Shown here one piece after another: positions 23,995 to 35,859 of a stretch of DNA of 64,000 bases. The first letter of the stretch is position 1; each line of letters starts with the position of its first letter. The notes beneath the pieces are model-generated. The model did no database searches and had not been told where the DNA came from. It was given only the letters and a program-made list of their open reading frames with translations. Origin of the DNA: Polysphondylium violaceum (taxonomy: Eukaryota > Evosea > Eumycetozoa > Dictyosteliales > Dictyosteliaceae); the NCBI GenBank assembly GCA_000277445.1, contig AJWJ01000066.1:1-64000 (forward strand), in the 5' to 3' direction. Made by a program: the position numbers and the translations under genes.

Positions 23995-24571
23995 TACTAT
24001 AATAAATAAATCGAGAAGAAACTTTGCTACTTTTGCTGATATCAAAAATTGATCAAAAAATTAAAAAAAATTAAAAAAAAAACCTGAAAGGGATAAAAAA
24101 AAATCTTTTCTCTCTTTGAGAATCAATGTGTGACATTTTAACAACAAAACAATTATTTTCCTTTTGTGTGTTTCATAAAGAATAATTATTATCAACCAAA
24201 AGAATAGGGCCCTCTCAAGAGCCAAGGAAAATATTTTTTATTTTTTTTTTCTCCTCTAAATCAGGGAGTGTTATAATAGAGATATGAAATATCATGAGTG
24301 GAGAATGATTAAGCAAGTCAATATTCTCTCGACAGTCTTAATAAAGATTTTTATTTCCCTCTGTAGACTCGTTGTAATGAGATATCCTTCATTGCAGCAA
24401 AGGTGCAAAAATGCAATCAGAGAAAGTTGGCGGTTGTGTGTATCACAAATTTGATAAAAAAAACAAAATTTTTTTTATAAAAAATAAAAAAAAAAAAGAG
24501 AAAAAAATTTCAAACAGATTCATCAAAACCCCCCTTTTTGAATATATTATATTATACAAAAAAGAAAGATA
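23995..24571. promoter_or_regulatory. Divergent promoter between MON1 and kinase genes
   Basis: AT-rich with A-runs broken by TT (24050-24085) and a second block of A/T palindromes (24465-24510) close to the kinase start. A CTCTCAAGAGCC patch sits at about 24212. No gene. Confidence 0.45.
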
Positions 24572-25973
24572 ATGGATAGAATGGATAGCTCGTCAGATGA
24601 TGAAAATATAGATAATATTTCCGATGATGAGCTTGATGAAATGGATATAGAGAATGGTTCACCATTAAAGCAATACTATAATATCGGGCCAGAGATAGGA
24701 AGGTAACTATAATTATCTTAGATTATTCCACAACAGCACACGCATCAATCTATTGGCAACACCAGATCCGATGGGAAAACAGATGTCGTGTCATGTTTCG
24801 ATCTAGCAATCAATATACAATACATTACATTGTTGTTGGATCTTGTTGCAAAGATTGATATCTTTGCGGTGTATTGGTAGCACAGAGTGTTGATTTGATC
24901 TCGTGTATCTTTTTCTATATCTTGTAAAACAAATTCTTACATATACTATTACTATTTAGAGGAGCATTCTCTATTGTCAGAGAAGCCATTCGTAAAGAAA
25001 CAGGTGAAAAGGTTGCAATCAAAAGTATTAATACAAGATTCATTAAAAATAAATTATTAATGAGAGAAATAGAGATTATGAAAAAGGTTGGTGACCATCC
25101 GAATATTTTGAAGCTCTATGAAGTTTATGAAACTTCTAGACATTTACATTTAGTTTTAGAATTGTAAGTTGTCTTTATGTTATTAGAATAGTAATTGTAA
25201 TAATAGTACTTACACTCTCTATCTAATAGGGTCACTGGTGGAGAACTTTTTGACAAGATTGTTCAAAGAGGCGAGTATTCTGAACAAGATGCCTCTAAAA
25301 TTGTCAGACAAATTGTATCAGCTGTAGGTTATCTACATGCCAACGGTATTGCACACAGAGATTTAAAGCCACAAAACCTTTTATGTGCTGGCATTGAGGG
25401 TGATGATATTAGAGTAGCAGACTTTGGTCTTAGTAAAATTTTTGGTGATGGTGATTATTTAGAAACTTGTTGTGGTTCCCCTGAATATGTTGGTAAGTGA
25501 TATGACTACTGATTGATTGATTGATTGATTATCATCATAAACTAATATATTAATAATGATAATTACAATATTATAGCACCAGAAGTATTGGAATGTAAAC
25601 CATATGATAAAGCATGTGATTTATGGAGTGTAGGTGTTATTACCTATGTTTTATTAACAGGTTGTTTCCCATTTTGGGATAAAAATAATGCAGTTTTGTA
25701 TGAAAAGATTAGAAATGTCGATTATGGTTGGCCAGAAGGTTTAAATGTTTCTGATCAAGCTAAAGATTTAGTAGCTCATTTAATTGAAAAGAATCCCGAA
25801 AGTAGATACACCTATGAACAATGTTTAGTTCATCCTTGGGTAACTGTATGTATTGAATATTTATATTTAAATATATCTCTTGATTCAAAATATATTAATA
25901 CAAAGATCTCACTTTTAATAATTAGGGTACTGGTGTAAGTGACATGAAAACGATTAAACTTTTCAAAATGTAA
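24572..25973 (+). CDS. CaMK-type Ser/Thr protein kinase, 304 aa
   Basis: Five exons: 24572-24702, 24960-25163, 25230-25492, 25577-25845 and 25926-25973. An acidic Asp/Ser head of about 35 residues is followed directly by a complete kinase domain: Gly loop GRGAFSIVREA, Lys in EKVAIKSIN, catalytic HRDLKPQNLL, DFGLSKIF, activation segment ending CGSPEYVAPEVLE, and DLWSVGVITYVLLTG. The short exon 5 encodes GTGVSDMKTIKLFKM. The class is CAMK, close to CaMK1 and the small dictyostelid myosin light chain kinases. There is almost no C-terminal tail, so no calmodulin-binding autoinhibitory segment can be seen; it may be constitutively active or regulated by phosphorylation of the T-loop. Substrate unknown. 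Confidence 0.92.
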
Positions 25974-26268
25974 CAACAACAACAACAACACAATAATAAT
26001 TGATAATGCAATCTCTTATCAATTTATCATCTTTCTACATTAACAAACCCCCCTCCAAAAAAAATAATAAAATCTAAAAATAAATAGTATCCATATGTGT
26101 AAAAGTAACATTATAATATTAATAATAGTCGTTATCCATGTGCGTCAAACATTATTTGATTGATTTAAATTATACATAAAAACACATCATTTGTTTATTG
26201 ATTTATTTAATAACAATTTTATAATAAAGTGGTATGGGTATGAATGTGAATGAATAGAGGTGTTGAGA

Positions 26269-28230
26269 TTAATCTTCAATATTAACATCATCATCGTCAT
26301 CCTTCTTTTTTCTTTTACCTAGAGTTGAGGTAGCTCTTTTTGAAGATTTCTTTTCATCCTCATCAATCAATGGTTTTGGTGTTTTAATGGTTGCACCAGT
26401 TTTACATTGGGGACATTTATAGGTGGTGTTTGAATCAATGTGTTGTTGAATACCGTTGGCATCACAATCATTATGAACTGATCTTTCACAATAAAGACAT
26501 TTGGTCAATGGTGCTTTGTTGTTTTGTTTTATAATTTTTCTACAAACTGGACAATACTATATATAGGGTGGTAGTATCAATTAGTAAAAAGTAGAAATAG
26601 AAATAGAAATAGAAATATTGTGTATACACTTACACTTTTATCACCAAATTGAGGGAAACAAGATTCACAACAGGTATAATTTGATTTCCATTTCGAGTTG
26701 TTGGTCGAACCGGGTGTTTTTGCACCACAGTGACTACAAAACACGCAGACACTGCATTTCCAACCACCAGTGGGGGGTTTGTTTAGGGGTGGGTTGAGGC
26801 AAAAGGTGTGGTAGCCTTTATCGCATACATCACAAAACAACATCTTTTCCTCATTGCCAGAGTCATTGCAGCTCTCGCATACTTTGCAATCTATACACTT
26901 CCAATTATTAAATTTCTTGAGTTGTTCAATGCATACTTGATGCAGTTGGAGACATTTGCCATGATAGTTTTTATTGCAGCTGCAACAAGAGAGCAAATTG
27001 ATCTTGTTGTCGGGCTGTTGGCAGGCTTCGCAGAGGGCCTCTTGGATGTGTGATCGCTGACTGACCAAGTGGGGGCTCGAGACCGATGTAAAGGGCTCGG
27101 CATTGGGCTGTTGGTCAGATGGCTCGGTCCCCGCTTGACTGCTGGATTGCGATGCGTTTCCAGCGGGATTGGCGCTGTTGGATGAATCCTCTTCTTTGTT
27201 TTCCGACTTGGATGTCGAGTTGTTGGCTTGCTCGGCCGACTCCCTCACAAGATTGAGGTCCACGGGTGGTGTCTCTAGCTTGATCTCTTCGATTCTTTCC
27301 TGATACTTTTCATATTCTGCCTCGTGTCTGATTTTGTCTTCACGGGCACGATCGTGATACTTTTGCTTTTCTTCCTCGGTCAAGACCTTCCATTTTTGTG
27401 AGAGGATCTTGGATATCTCTGAAAAAGTGACATCGGGACGATTTCTTCTCTCTTCGTCTCTAAATTCATTCATATAGTGGAAAAAGGCAGATACGTTTGA
27501 TTTGGGTTTGGGTACCTTTTCAATGGCCTCCTCTATGAGCCTTTCTCTCTTTTCCTTTAGTTCCTTGTATTTCTCCATCTCTCTTTGTTCCTTTTGTTGT
27601 GTTTTTTGCCATTCCTTTTGAATCTCTGAGAGATCTTGTTGTTGTTGAAGATACATGTATCTATTTGATATCATTTGTTGATTTTGTTTATTAATCATTG
27701 TTTTCTCGTATTCAGGTAAATGTTTCCATTCCTCAGATACTGCAATCTCCCAACTACTAATTACTTGAATAGTTTTTGAATGTGGATCAAACTATATAGT
27801 TTCTTAAGGTAAGTAACTATTGCTATTACTACTATTACTACTCATACTACTATATACATACGTAAAAAGGATATCTTTCTTGTCTTTCTAATAAAAGATA
27901 ACTATTAAATTCAGAGGCAGCCTTTTCTCTTGCTACTCTTTGTTCAGCATTCAAGGTAGGGTTATTGCTAATGGCATTTAATTGTAAAAAACTATACATT
28001 TCATATTCTTGTTGTTGTTGCATTTGTTGCTGTTGTTGTTGAGTATATTGTTGCATGTATTGTGAGGTTTGATTAGCTGTTCTACGAGTAGACATTGCAT
28101 TGTTGAAATTATATATCTGTGGCATGGGTTCTGGTTGTTTACCAGCTGTACATATATGTCCTTTCTTTATCTTTCCACATTTTGAACATAAATAAGTACC
28201 TGGTGTATCTGGGATAAATTGATTATTCAT
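26269..28230 (-). CDS. HMG-box protein with PHD fingers, 604 aa (chromatin factor)
   Basis: Exons 28230-27862, 27791-26634 and 26556-26269, 605 codons. Order: a small zinc-knuckle-like motif CSKCGKIKKGHIC (residues about 16-28); a Gln-rich stretch; a region that ends in a WEIAVSEEWKHLPEYEK helix; a coiled coil; one HMG box (about 220-290, PKSNVSAFFHYMNEF to KYHDRAREDKIRHEAEYEK); an acidic/Ser linker; then tandem PHD fingers (CEACQQPDNKINLLSCCSCN and CESCNDSGNEEKMLFCDVCD with GYHTFCLNPP). A further Cys4/His cluster in the last exon (CPVCRKII, CLYCERSVHNDC) is followed by a basic/acidic tail. Double PHD fingers of this kind read histone H3 tails in DPF/PHF10 and MLL-type proteins. The HMG plus PHD layout suggests a remodelling or methyltransferase complex; the complex is inference. 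Confidence 0.88.
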
Positions 28231-28773
28231 TTTCGAGTATTTTCATATATATATGTTATTATGTATGTATGTGTGTATGAAATAATGTAAATCGTGAATG
28301 AGTGTGTTGTTCTGATCGGGGAATATTCAAAAATAAAAAATCTTTTCAAAAAAAAAAACAATGACCCTAAATTAGAAGAAATCCCTCTATTATGACAGTT
28401 GGGAACACAATAAAGCTATGCATTTGAAAAAATTTTAAAATTTTATTTTTTTTTTTCAATTTTTTTCAAATTTATTTATTTCAAATTCGAGAAAAAGAAG
28501 TTCCATCGTGTTCTATCTCTATCTATTTAAAGAAATCAAGAATCTCTATTCAATTCACACAGATAGAAATAGTCGGAGTAGCAGGGGGTAGAGTGTGATA
28601 TTTCATTTTCCAAAAAAAAAGATTGTTTTTTTTTTTTGTTTTTTAAGATTTTGCATATATTGCCTCTTATCTTTTTGTTTGCCAAGATATTTAATTAATT
28701 TCATTCATATGTACATATACCCAACAATAGCAACAGTAATAATATAACCAATAGCCAAATAATAGCAGACACC
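28231..28773. promoter_or_regulatory. Shared 543-bp promoter of HMG/PHD and ADA3 genes
   Basis: Contains an AT-rich hairpin-prone block (28430-28485, A/T runs with TTTCAATTTTTTTCAAATTT), a TCTATCTCTATCTATTT patch (28512-28530) and a T-run at 28628-28640. No gene. Transcription starts presumably diverge from here. Confidence 0.45.
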
Positions 28774-30879
28774 ATGGTAGGAGGTAAAAGAGGTAGACCC
28801 CCAAAGAATAGACCATCCAATACGGTCGATGATAGTGGGAGATCAACTCAATCGATTATAGATAGTCATTTATCAACAGACACACACATGACTGATGAGA
28901 TGGACGATTCAGATACAAACAGTACGAGTAGACATCATGATGATTATTATAGTGCAACCAATTCAGCGATAGATGGTCATGAAGGGACTTTGCTGTCAAC
29001 CTCACCGAATGGGTATGTGTTGAGTTTTAGTGTTTGTACATGATATTATATGATATGATATTAACACATCTTTAGAGATAAGGATACTAGTGCAGCAATA
29101 CCAAATAGTATGATTGATAATAGTGGTAGTAGTAACAATAATAATAGTGATGGATGGAATTTATATCTACCATCCATTGATTTAGTACCAAAGATATTAG
29201 AGAATGGGTATATATCAAAACTATCATCAATGAGTACGGAGCCTTATCAAAGTGATAGTGAAGTGACAACATCGACAACATTAAATACAGAAAACATTGA
29301 TATTAGTCCAGAGGATCTTGATAATGCGTGTAATGATGTATTTTTGTTTAAAAGATATATTAAAGATACCAAACGTTTGATCGAGGATCAAATCTATACA
29401 TTGGAGCAATGGAAATCAATGAACTATCCAAATACAACGACGTTTCAAGTAGAAAGACAGCAATATGAAAAATATAAAAGAAAACCTAGAATTAAAAGAA
29501 GACCCATACATACAGATCCACACTCTGGCACAGAGAGTGAGTTGGAAAATGATGTACTCGATAAATCAATGGAGGATTCTGAAAACACAACATATACACC
29601 CACAACAACATCACTAAATTCAACGACAACATCATCAAATCCATCAAACTCAACAGCAACAGCAACAACAACCACATCAATTATAGATTCATCGATATCA
29701 GCGAATAAGAATAATAGTACAAAGAACAAACGATTACAGAAACCCTATAGAAATGAAAGTGATGAAGATATAGATATAGTAGAAGTAGATGATCTTAGTA
29801 ATAGAAAAAAGATACATCAGCATAATAACAATGTTTTAAATGAAGATGATAATGATTCTGATTCAAATAATAATAGTAATAATACATCAATGCCAACTAG
29901 TACTACAACAACAACTACAACCACATCAACAACTAATCCATCAAAGAATAAAAGAATTCATCAACCTCCACCTCCATCAAAGAATAATAAAAAGAAGTCT
30001 GGATCAAAGTATCAAGATGATGTACATAAGAAAAAAAAGAGAGACGAGGTCGAGGCTTACAAAGTTCACATTGGACCAGGAGTATTTTGGAATTCAATCG
30101 ATAGTTATTTCAAGCCAATCACAGACACAGATATTGAGTTTATTACACCCAAGCCGGATGAATTCTATAACCCCTACTTTGCCATACCTCCACTTGGCAC
30201 GCATTACAGCGAAGTGTGGTACTATGAGGACCAAGAGAGATTGAATGGCAAATCCAGTGAATCGCATTCATCCAAACATCGAAATATATCTCGTGCTCGC
30301 TCAGAAATGGACGGCACTCCTCCACCACCCCCGCCACCACCAAACTTTGACGAGGGCATATTCATCTCGACCGACGAGATTTGTATGGGCGATTTATCCA
30401 TGCGTCTCTTGTCGGCACTGATTGAAGACAACACCATCATATCGACCTCGACCAACACCTTTAGTGCCAGCAGCAGTGGAAACATTAAGTTCAATCAACC
30501 CCTCGCCTCTAGTTACTCGGAAAACAATCAACTCTGTATAGAACAACGTATTCAAATGGAATTAGCGTCATTGGGTATCTATGACGACTATAAAGTACCC
30601 ACCTCGATTCCTACCCTCAACCATCAACTCAAAGAAAAAGACAAGGATCGTGAAGACGATGAAATATCCTATCAAATTAGACTCTTGCAAAATCAACTGC
30701 GTGCTCAATTAGAGACCAACAATCAACTCAAACTCAAAGCTCTCGCCGAATGTAAATCTGTCATCAGTCTACACGACTCTCTACGACGTAAAAAGAATTC
30801 TCAAACAAATAATGAAAGAAACTATCAAAAACTAATGAAAAGAGATAAAAAGAAAAGAAGAGTATCTAAACCTACATAA
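28774..30879 (+). CDS. ada3: ADA3/NGG1 (TADA3) SAGA adaptor, 680 aa
   Basis: Exons 28774-29012 and 29076-30879 (GTATGT...TTTAG). The N-terminus carries an AT-hook (GGKRGRPPKNRP). The middle has acidic, Thr/Ser and Asn low-complexity linkers and a basic stretch. The C-terminal 270 residues hold the ADA3 signature: PPLGTHYSEVWYYEDQERLN, then MGDLSMRLLSALIEDNTIIS (the counterpart of LTQRLLQALVEENII in human TADA3), IEQRIQMELASLGIYDD and a long terminal helix RLLQNQLRAQLETNNQLKLK. ADA3 links GCN5 and ADA2 in the histone acetylation module of SAGA. A proline run of eight sits just before the signature. The final 30 residues are basic (KKKRRVSKPT). The protein is longer than animal TADA3 because of the linkers. 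Confidence 0.9.
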
Positions 30880-30936
30880 ATTAGTAATAATAATCATAAT
30901 AATAAAGAGAAAAGACTAGTCATTTATTTATTCATA

Positions 30937-32833
30937 TTATAATACGCTATTTCCAAGTGATGTACCAACTTTGACCAATGTCTCAATGGGTTTGGTACTA
31001 TTTACAATTAAATCTGTATCAAATTGAATGGTATTCTTTTTGAATAATAATAAAATAGTGGATCCACCAAATGCAAAATAACCCTGTTCATCACCCTTGG
31101 TGACGTGTTGACCTTCTGTGGTTGTGAGATTAATAGAGCCAACAAGAGTGGCGCCCACACTGATGAATAAAACTTTACCAAAATATTCACTGTCAATTTG
31201 AGTGACACAACGTTTGTTTTCACAATACACGTCAATATCTTCTCGAATGGCGATGGGATTCACTGTGAAATAGGTGCCATCGATGGGTTTGGAGGGACCG
31301 ATGATACCAGTCACGGGAACGTGGAAACGATGGTAATCTTGTGGAGCAAGTCTGGCAATCACCAACGAGCCGTCTTCGTATTGTTGGGCCAATTGCTCAT
31401 CTTGAATCAATGAGGCAATTTGGAAACTCTTTCCCTTGATCCAGAGCTCGGTGGCAATTTTGAGTGTTGGGAATACATGGAGTCTGCAATCGGCGGGGCA
31501 GACGGCGTTTTTGGGATTGGTGGGCTCAAAGACGGGTCTGGCAGAGGGTTTGAGCTTTCTGTAAAAGAATTCATTAAATGTTTTAAAACTGGTCAAAGGA
31601 TCGAGGATTTCTTGTGTATTGAGTTCATGGAATTTAATAAAATGTGGAATCTCTTTGACACTGTCTGGATTGTTGTATTTCTTGCCAGTTTTTGCAGTGA
31701 GATATTTCATCAATTTCTTTACCTTTGAATTATTAACAGCACTTCTACCAGCAGAGGTGGAATACATTACTCTAAGAGATACTTGAATATAACTTGGAAT
31801 CTTTTCTATATCCAATTTACCATTCTCTCTATTATGTACAAGTATAGTTTTAACCTTTTTATGATGTCCATCTGTTTCTTTTAAAGAATTTTGAAAATCT
31901 TTATGAAATACTAATAATAATGGTAAGAGTAATAAATATATATTAATATATAATGTAATCAATTAATAAATACAATATTAAATAATACATACTATTATCA
32001 GCAATTGTACTAAATGAATCAGAAACAGCATAAGCTTCCCACATTAAATCTAAATTATCTGCCAATAAATGTTTGGTAAGAGCTTTACCTTCTGGTGTAG
32101 AGAAGAAAAGATTTTCCAATTCTTTAATTGAAATAGTTCCATCACCATCGAGATCAGACTTTTTGAATAAAAGATTGATATCAGGTTCAGGATAATCAGG
32201 ATCAAGTGTGGTAATAAGAGCAACAAATTCAAATTCATTTAAAGTATTGTCTCCATCAATTGAAAAATGAGTAAGAATACTAGACCAAAATGCGTTGCTT
32301 ACTTCCTCTTTGGTGATAAGTTTTGATAAAATATGTAACTTTCCTCTTTCCTTTTCTTTTTTCATGATATTGTAATTTTGATCGACAATGATATTGTCTA
32401 ATAAACTTTTAACATCAAGAGTAGTTTCACCAATAAAATCTATGTGACTAGTATTAGTATATATATCACTCACCTCGATAAACTATTTAATACATACCAT
32501 TTTGAGTAGCTTTATCCCAGTCCCAAACTTTAAAGGTCAAATGATAATTTTCTTCAGATTTGTGAATGAGAATTTTGTGAGTTGCATTCCATGTTGGTGA
32601 CAATGTTTTTTTAATCGTCTCTGTTTTGAATATCTTTTTTCCACCAAAATGTATCTCGGTGTATGGATCTGCGTGACCATTAAGGTCCATCTTAGGCAAA
32701 TCCTTTGCATCCACAACTATGTTTACATCAGTATTAGTACATTGATCCATAGAAAAATAAATAATTCATATGATAATTCATAATAATAATAATAATTACT
32801 AGTAATTGATAAAACTCCTATGATTTCATCCAT
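30937..32833 (-). CDS. psd: Phosphatidylserine decarboxylase with C2 and EF-hand domains, 557 aa
   Basis: Exons 32833-32800, 32716-32498, 32439-31993 and 31910-30937, 558 codons. The tiny first exon supplies MDEIIGVLSIT, which completes the first strand of the C2 domain (next DAKDLPKMDLNGHADPYTE); a start at 32750 would lose it. Two EF loops follow (DGDNTLNEFEF and DLDGDGTISIKEL). The decarboxylase has catalytic-type segments CPADCRLHVFP and DYHRFHVPVTG and the self-cleavage motif FGGSTILLLF near the C-terminus, where the Ser becomes the pyruvoyl group. It makes phosphatidylethanolamine. C2 plus EF-hand plus PSD is the layout of plant PSD2/3 and, in part, yeast Psd2, which act outside mitochondria (ER, Golgi or endosome, vacuole). 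Calcium-linked membrane binding is inferred. Confidence 0.93.
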
Positions 32834-33420
32834 GTTTAATTAATTAATTATTAATATAAATTGTAAAATAGCACAATACAATAACAAGTTGAGTTGATAT
32901 GTTCTATGACCACAATTCAAAGCAAAAAGAATAGAATTTATACAACTAAAAAAATAAATTAAAAAATCTTATCGAATCTATTTGTGATTTGTAAAAAAAA
33001 ATTTATAAAAAAAAGGGTCACAAAAAATGGTGCTTCATTGAAAACTCTGTGTGAATAAAAAAATATCTTTCCCACAATAACAGAATTTCATACCAATCTA
33101 ATAATTGTAATTTTTTGTGTCAAATTATATTGTAATGTCATACAGTTATAGTTACTGTTATGTATTTGCTTATTTATTGATATTGTTCTTGAAAAACAAA
33201 AAAGAGATACAAGAGAAAAAGAAGAAAATGAAAATAGGTGAACTCCTTGTGTAGTGTATATATATTGAGATGAGAATGAAATAATACTCAAACCAAGCTG
33301 TATTTTGTAATGTATCAATCAATAAAGATTAATTTTGGGGAAATACAAAAATAAAATCGATATTGTCTTTGATATTTTTAGTAATATTTGTTTGTAATTG
33401 TGTCTATTCATAACTCTATG

Positions 33421-33850
33421 TTGATCCATCAAGTGAGAGTGTAGATCCAAAGTGAGGAACAACTGTTAATAATTCATGTAAAACTTTTTTATTGGCTTAT
33501 CAATCCTATTCTCACCAAACTGATGGTACCAATACCACTGCTCTAACCTTTCGTTAGTATATGGAAATTATAAAGCTGTAGATAATGGTTTACGTGGTAA
33601 TTGGGATGGTGGTGATACAATCTATTTACGATATCATACCCTGATTTCTTATTTACAAAAGCGAGAAAATGTTATTCTCACGGACTCTACCAAGATCAAT
33701 CCCTTTTTCAATACATTCAGCCAAGTAACCATGATTTGGAAATCATCTTTGCCAAAATCACATGTGTGAATAGACTTATATCGTTTCCTCTAATTATGGA
33801 GCTGATGTTAGTTTCTTGGCAGAACTTTATTTTTCCACCAGAAGAAGTAT
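33421..33850 (+). pseudogene. Decayed gene fragment
   Basis: The piece from about 33567 to 33769 reads open for some 65 codons with normal composition (GNYKAVDNGLRGNWDGGDTI). Just upstream, in another frame, AYQSYSHQTDGTNTTALTF also reads as protein before a stop. No start, splice sites or family can be assigned. Local GC content and codon use look like former coding sequence, unlike the flanks. I read it as a relic of a host gene, possibly a secreted protein; an expressed small gene with unseen introns is the alternative. Confidence 0.4.
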
Positions 33851-34229
33851 CTTAAGGCTATAAAAATAATATACCTCCACTATTTCTTTTTGTGTAATTG
33901 GTTTGTCATTCTTTTTATTTTCTTTGTTTTAAAATTTTTAATTAAAATTTATCACCATATCAATAATAATTAAAAACAAAAATTAAAAAATAATTATTAA
34001 GATCTATATTTTGATTTTATACATTGATCTCTTTAACTTTGTTTGATTCAATAATATAGCATTCTCTTTTTGTTCATTAAATCTTTGTATAAATACAATT
34101 ATTGATATACAGAAAATATAAATTAAAAATTAAAAAATAAAGAGAACGTAAATGGACATTTGTCATCGAAAAATCCTGTTTCCATTATTTCTTTTGTATT
34201 AGGTTTGTCGTACTTGTTATTATCTTTTT

Positions 34230-34500
34230 TGTTTTTATAAATATTTTTATTCCTCATAAACCTCCCCATATCAATAATAATATTAGATATGAGATCGTGA
34301 AATTTGGTCATAAGATCCTCGAAATCTCTGTAGTCCCCAAGGTGTTGGGTAATTTAACTGGATTTGTTACTGATTATGCCTATGGGTGGTGGGGTAGAGA
34401 ACTTGTTAGATGATACAATATTATTAACTCCCTTTCTTGGGTCAAGTTCAAAGCTTTATTACCCTAACCCAATGGTGAACTATTACTAACAATTCTCTAC
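34230..34500 (+). pseudogene. Decayed gene fragment next to the CCCH genes
   Basis: From about 34246 to 34413 one plus frame stays open with coding-like composition (KILEISVVPKVLGNLTGFVT, then DYAYGWWGRELVR) and then stops; a second coding-like piece follows to about 34470. There is no start codon or family match. Just past it, 34480-34610 matches the sequence after the second CCCH gene (36745-36855), so this relic borders the duplicated unit. Confidence 0.4.
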
Positions 34501-34614
34501 AATTAATATTTGTAATAACAGTTCTTTATAGTATTCATTTTTAAAAAATAGTATTTTTTTCTAGAAGTGAGGTTCTTTATTGATTGATTAAGGGTTGTAA
34601 ATTTTTTGGCAAAA

Positions 34615-35859
34615 TTATTTAGGGTCAAGATGAAGATTACGACAATTTTTTCCATAAATGCATTTTTTCTGACGATAAAACTTACAAATTGGTACTGTAG
34701 ATATCTGTATATTTGCAACTGAGGAAATCACTGTAGATAAATCTTGAGAGGCTGAATCGTGTAATGGTTGTGTTTGGGAGGAAAGTGATGGCGCCTCAGC
34801 AGCGCTTATTGCAGTTGATGTTGAAGAGAAAGGTGGTGGGGACACAGGCGAAAGATTGAATTTACAAGTCTGCTGAAATTTACCATTTTTATAGACAGAT
34901 ATGTCATTACCTGAGGCACCTTGGCCTTTGTTCACAATCAATCTAATCCTTTCGGTAATATTTGTGTGATCAGAAGATGAATTAATCCCGCCCAGTGTGG
35001 CAGATTCTGATTTATAAGACCATACGGTAGAATGAAATTGTTCTGGCAGTTTTTGTAAAAAAGGTATGATATGGTCTTCCCCTTCTTTGTCGACATACAC
35101 AGAAAATCTAGTATCAGAATGATGCTTTTCGATGTTTTTTCTAACTCCCAATGGCTTTACATAGTCTGTAGTTATGTTCACATTAAAATTCTCACCAGCA
35201 GCTTTTTTAAAAAATTTCCACATCTTGTTTTTTCTAGCTTTATATTCATCGTCAGTTTCAGTGCGTTCTTTGCCCAAGAATGAAAGCCAACGACCAACAA
35301 GTATACTATTATTTCTTTTGAACCAATCGATATTATACTCTAATGTAGGATGAAGGTTGTTCTCTATTCTATCACCTCCTACAAATTTTAATTCTAAGAA
35401 TTCATCAATGTTTAGAGATACTGGTGTTACATGTTCTTTTTGAGAGATATTTAAAGCAGCACAATATGATTCAAATCGTTTATCTTTTGAAATTAAATAA
35501 AATGTTTTGCGTCTGCGTGACCACTTCTCGTGGATCAATGTTGCCAAAGTGGTGCCAATAAGATCAGGAACACTTTCAATCGATTGTTTTAGCGGCTCTT
35601 CACGGACAAGGTGACAATAGGGTTTGTGCAACTTGGCAAATAGGTCTTGAATTTCTTTCTCTTTTTTTTCATTGACACTCTGAAAATCAGCAATGATAAC
35701 CAAAAAAAAATCGAGAGAGTGCTCTTTAATTTTTTCCACTAAGGACTCGATGTTCTTAACTCCAATTGAATTTCTATAATCATAGATAATAAAGCTGTTG
35801 AGAATCTCGGGTACTAGTTTTACAATTTCTTGCAAAGCTGTCTGAACATTTGTATCCAT
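34615..35859 (-). CDS. NYN/PIN-like plus CCCH zinc-finger protein, copy 1, 414 aa
   Basis: Intronless. The N-terminal domain (about 20-160) has strands ending in Asp (NSFIIYDYRNS), FFLVIIADFQSV and FYLISKDKRFESYCAALNIS. The spacing of D-N, a middle Asp (VPDLIGTTLATLI) and SKDKRF recalls NYN/PIN-type RNases, an inference from pattern only. A middle domain (about 170-310) is shared with copy 2. The C-terminus ends in one CCCH finger, CKFYRQKKCIYGKNCRNLH (C-x7-C-x5-C-x3-H). Where copy 2 has a first finger, this copy keeps only NGKFQQTCKFNLSP, lacking two Cys and the His. A Ser/Thr/Pro-rich insert precedes the last finger. About 80 percent similar to copy 2 over the first 300 residues. Possible RNA-binding ribonuclease of the Regnase kind. 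Confidence 0.8.
   Translation of the reverse strand: MDTNVQTALQEIVKLVPEILNSFIIYDYRNSIGVKNIESLVEKIKEHSLDFFLVIIADFQSVNEKKEKEIQDLFAKLHKPYCHLVREEPLKQSIESVPDLIGTTLATLIHEKWSRRRKTFYLISKDKRFESYCAALNISQKEHVTPVSLNIDEFLELKFVGGDRIENNLHPTLEYNIDWFKRNNSILVGRWLSFLGKERTETDDEYKARKNKMWKFFKKAAGENFNVNITTDYVKPLGVRKNIEKHHSDTRFSVYVDKEGEDHIIPFLQKLPEQFHSTVWSYKSESATLGGINSSSDHTNITERIRLIVNKGQGASGNDISVYKNGKFQQTCKFNLSPVSPPPFSSTSTAISAAEAPSLSSQTQPLHDSASQDLSTVISSVANIQISTVPICKFYRQKKCIYGKNCRNLHLDPK

Larger units (their letters stand above)
32834..34614. other. 1.8-kb spacer holding decayed gene relics
   Basis: The part up to about 33420 is plain AT-rich flank of the decarboxylase gene. From 33421 to 34500 several short stretches read like protein with stops between them and are annotated separately as relics. 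Two T/G-rich patches, at 33880-33930 and 34175-34240, resemble each other and suggest a local duplication. Confidence 0.5.

Noticed and set aside
32487-32750. Decarboxylase start at 32750
   Set aside because: Starting there would lose the first C2 strand; splicing from 32833 with an acceptor at 32717 restores it.
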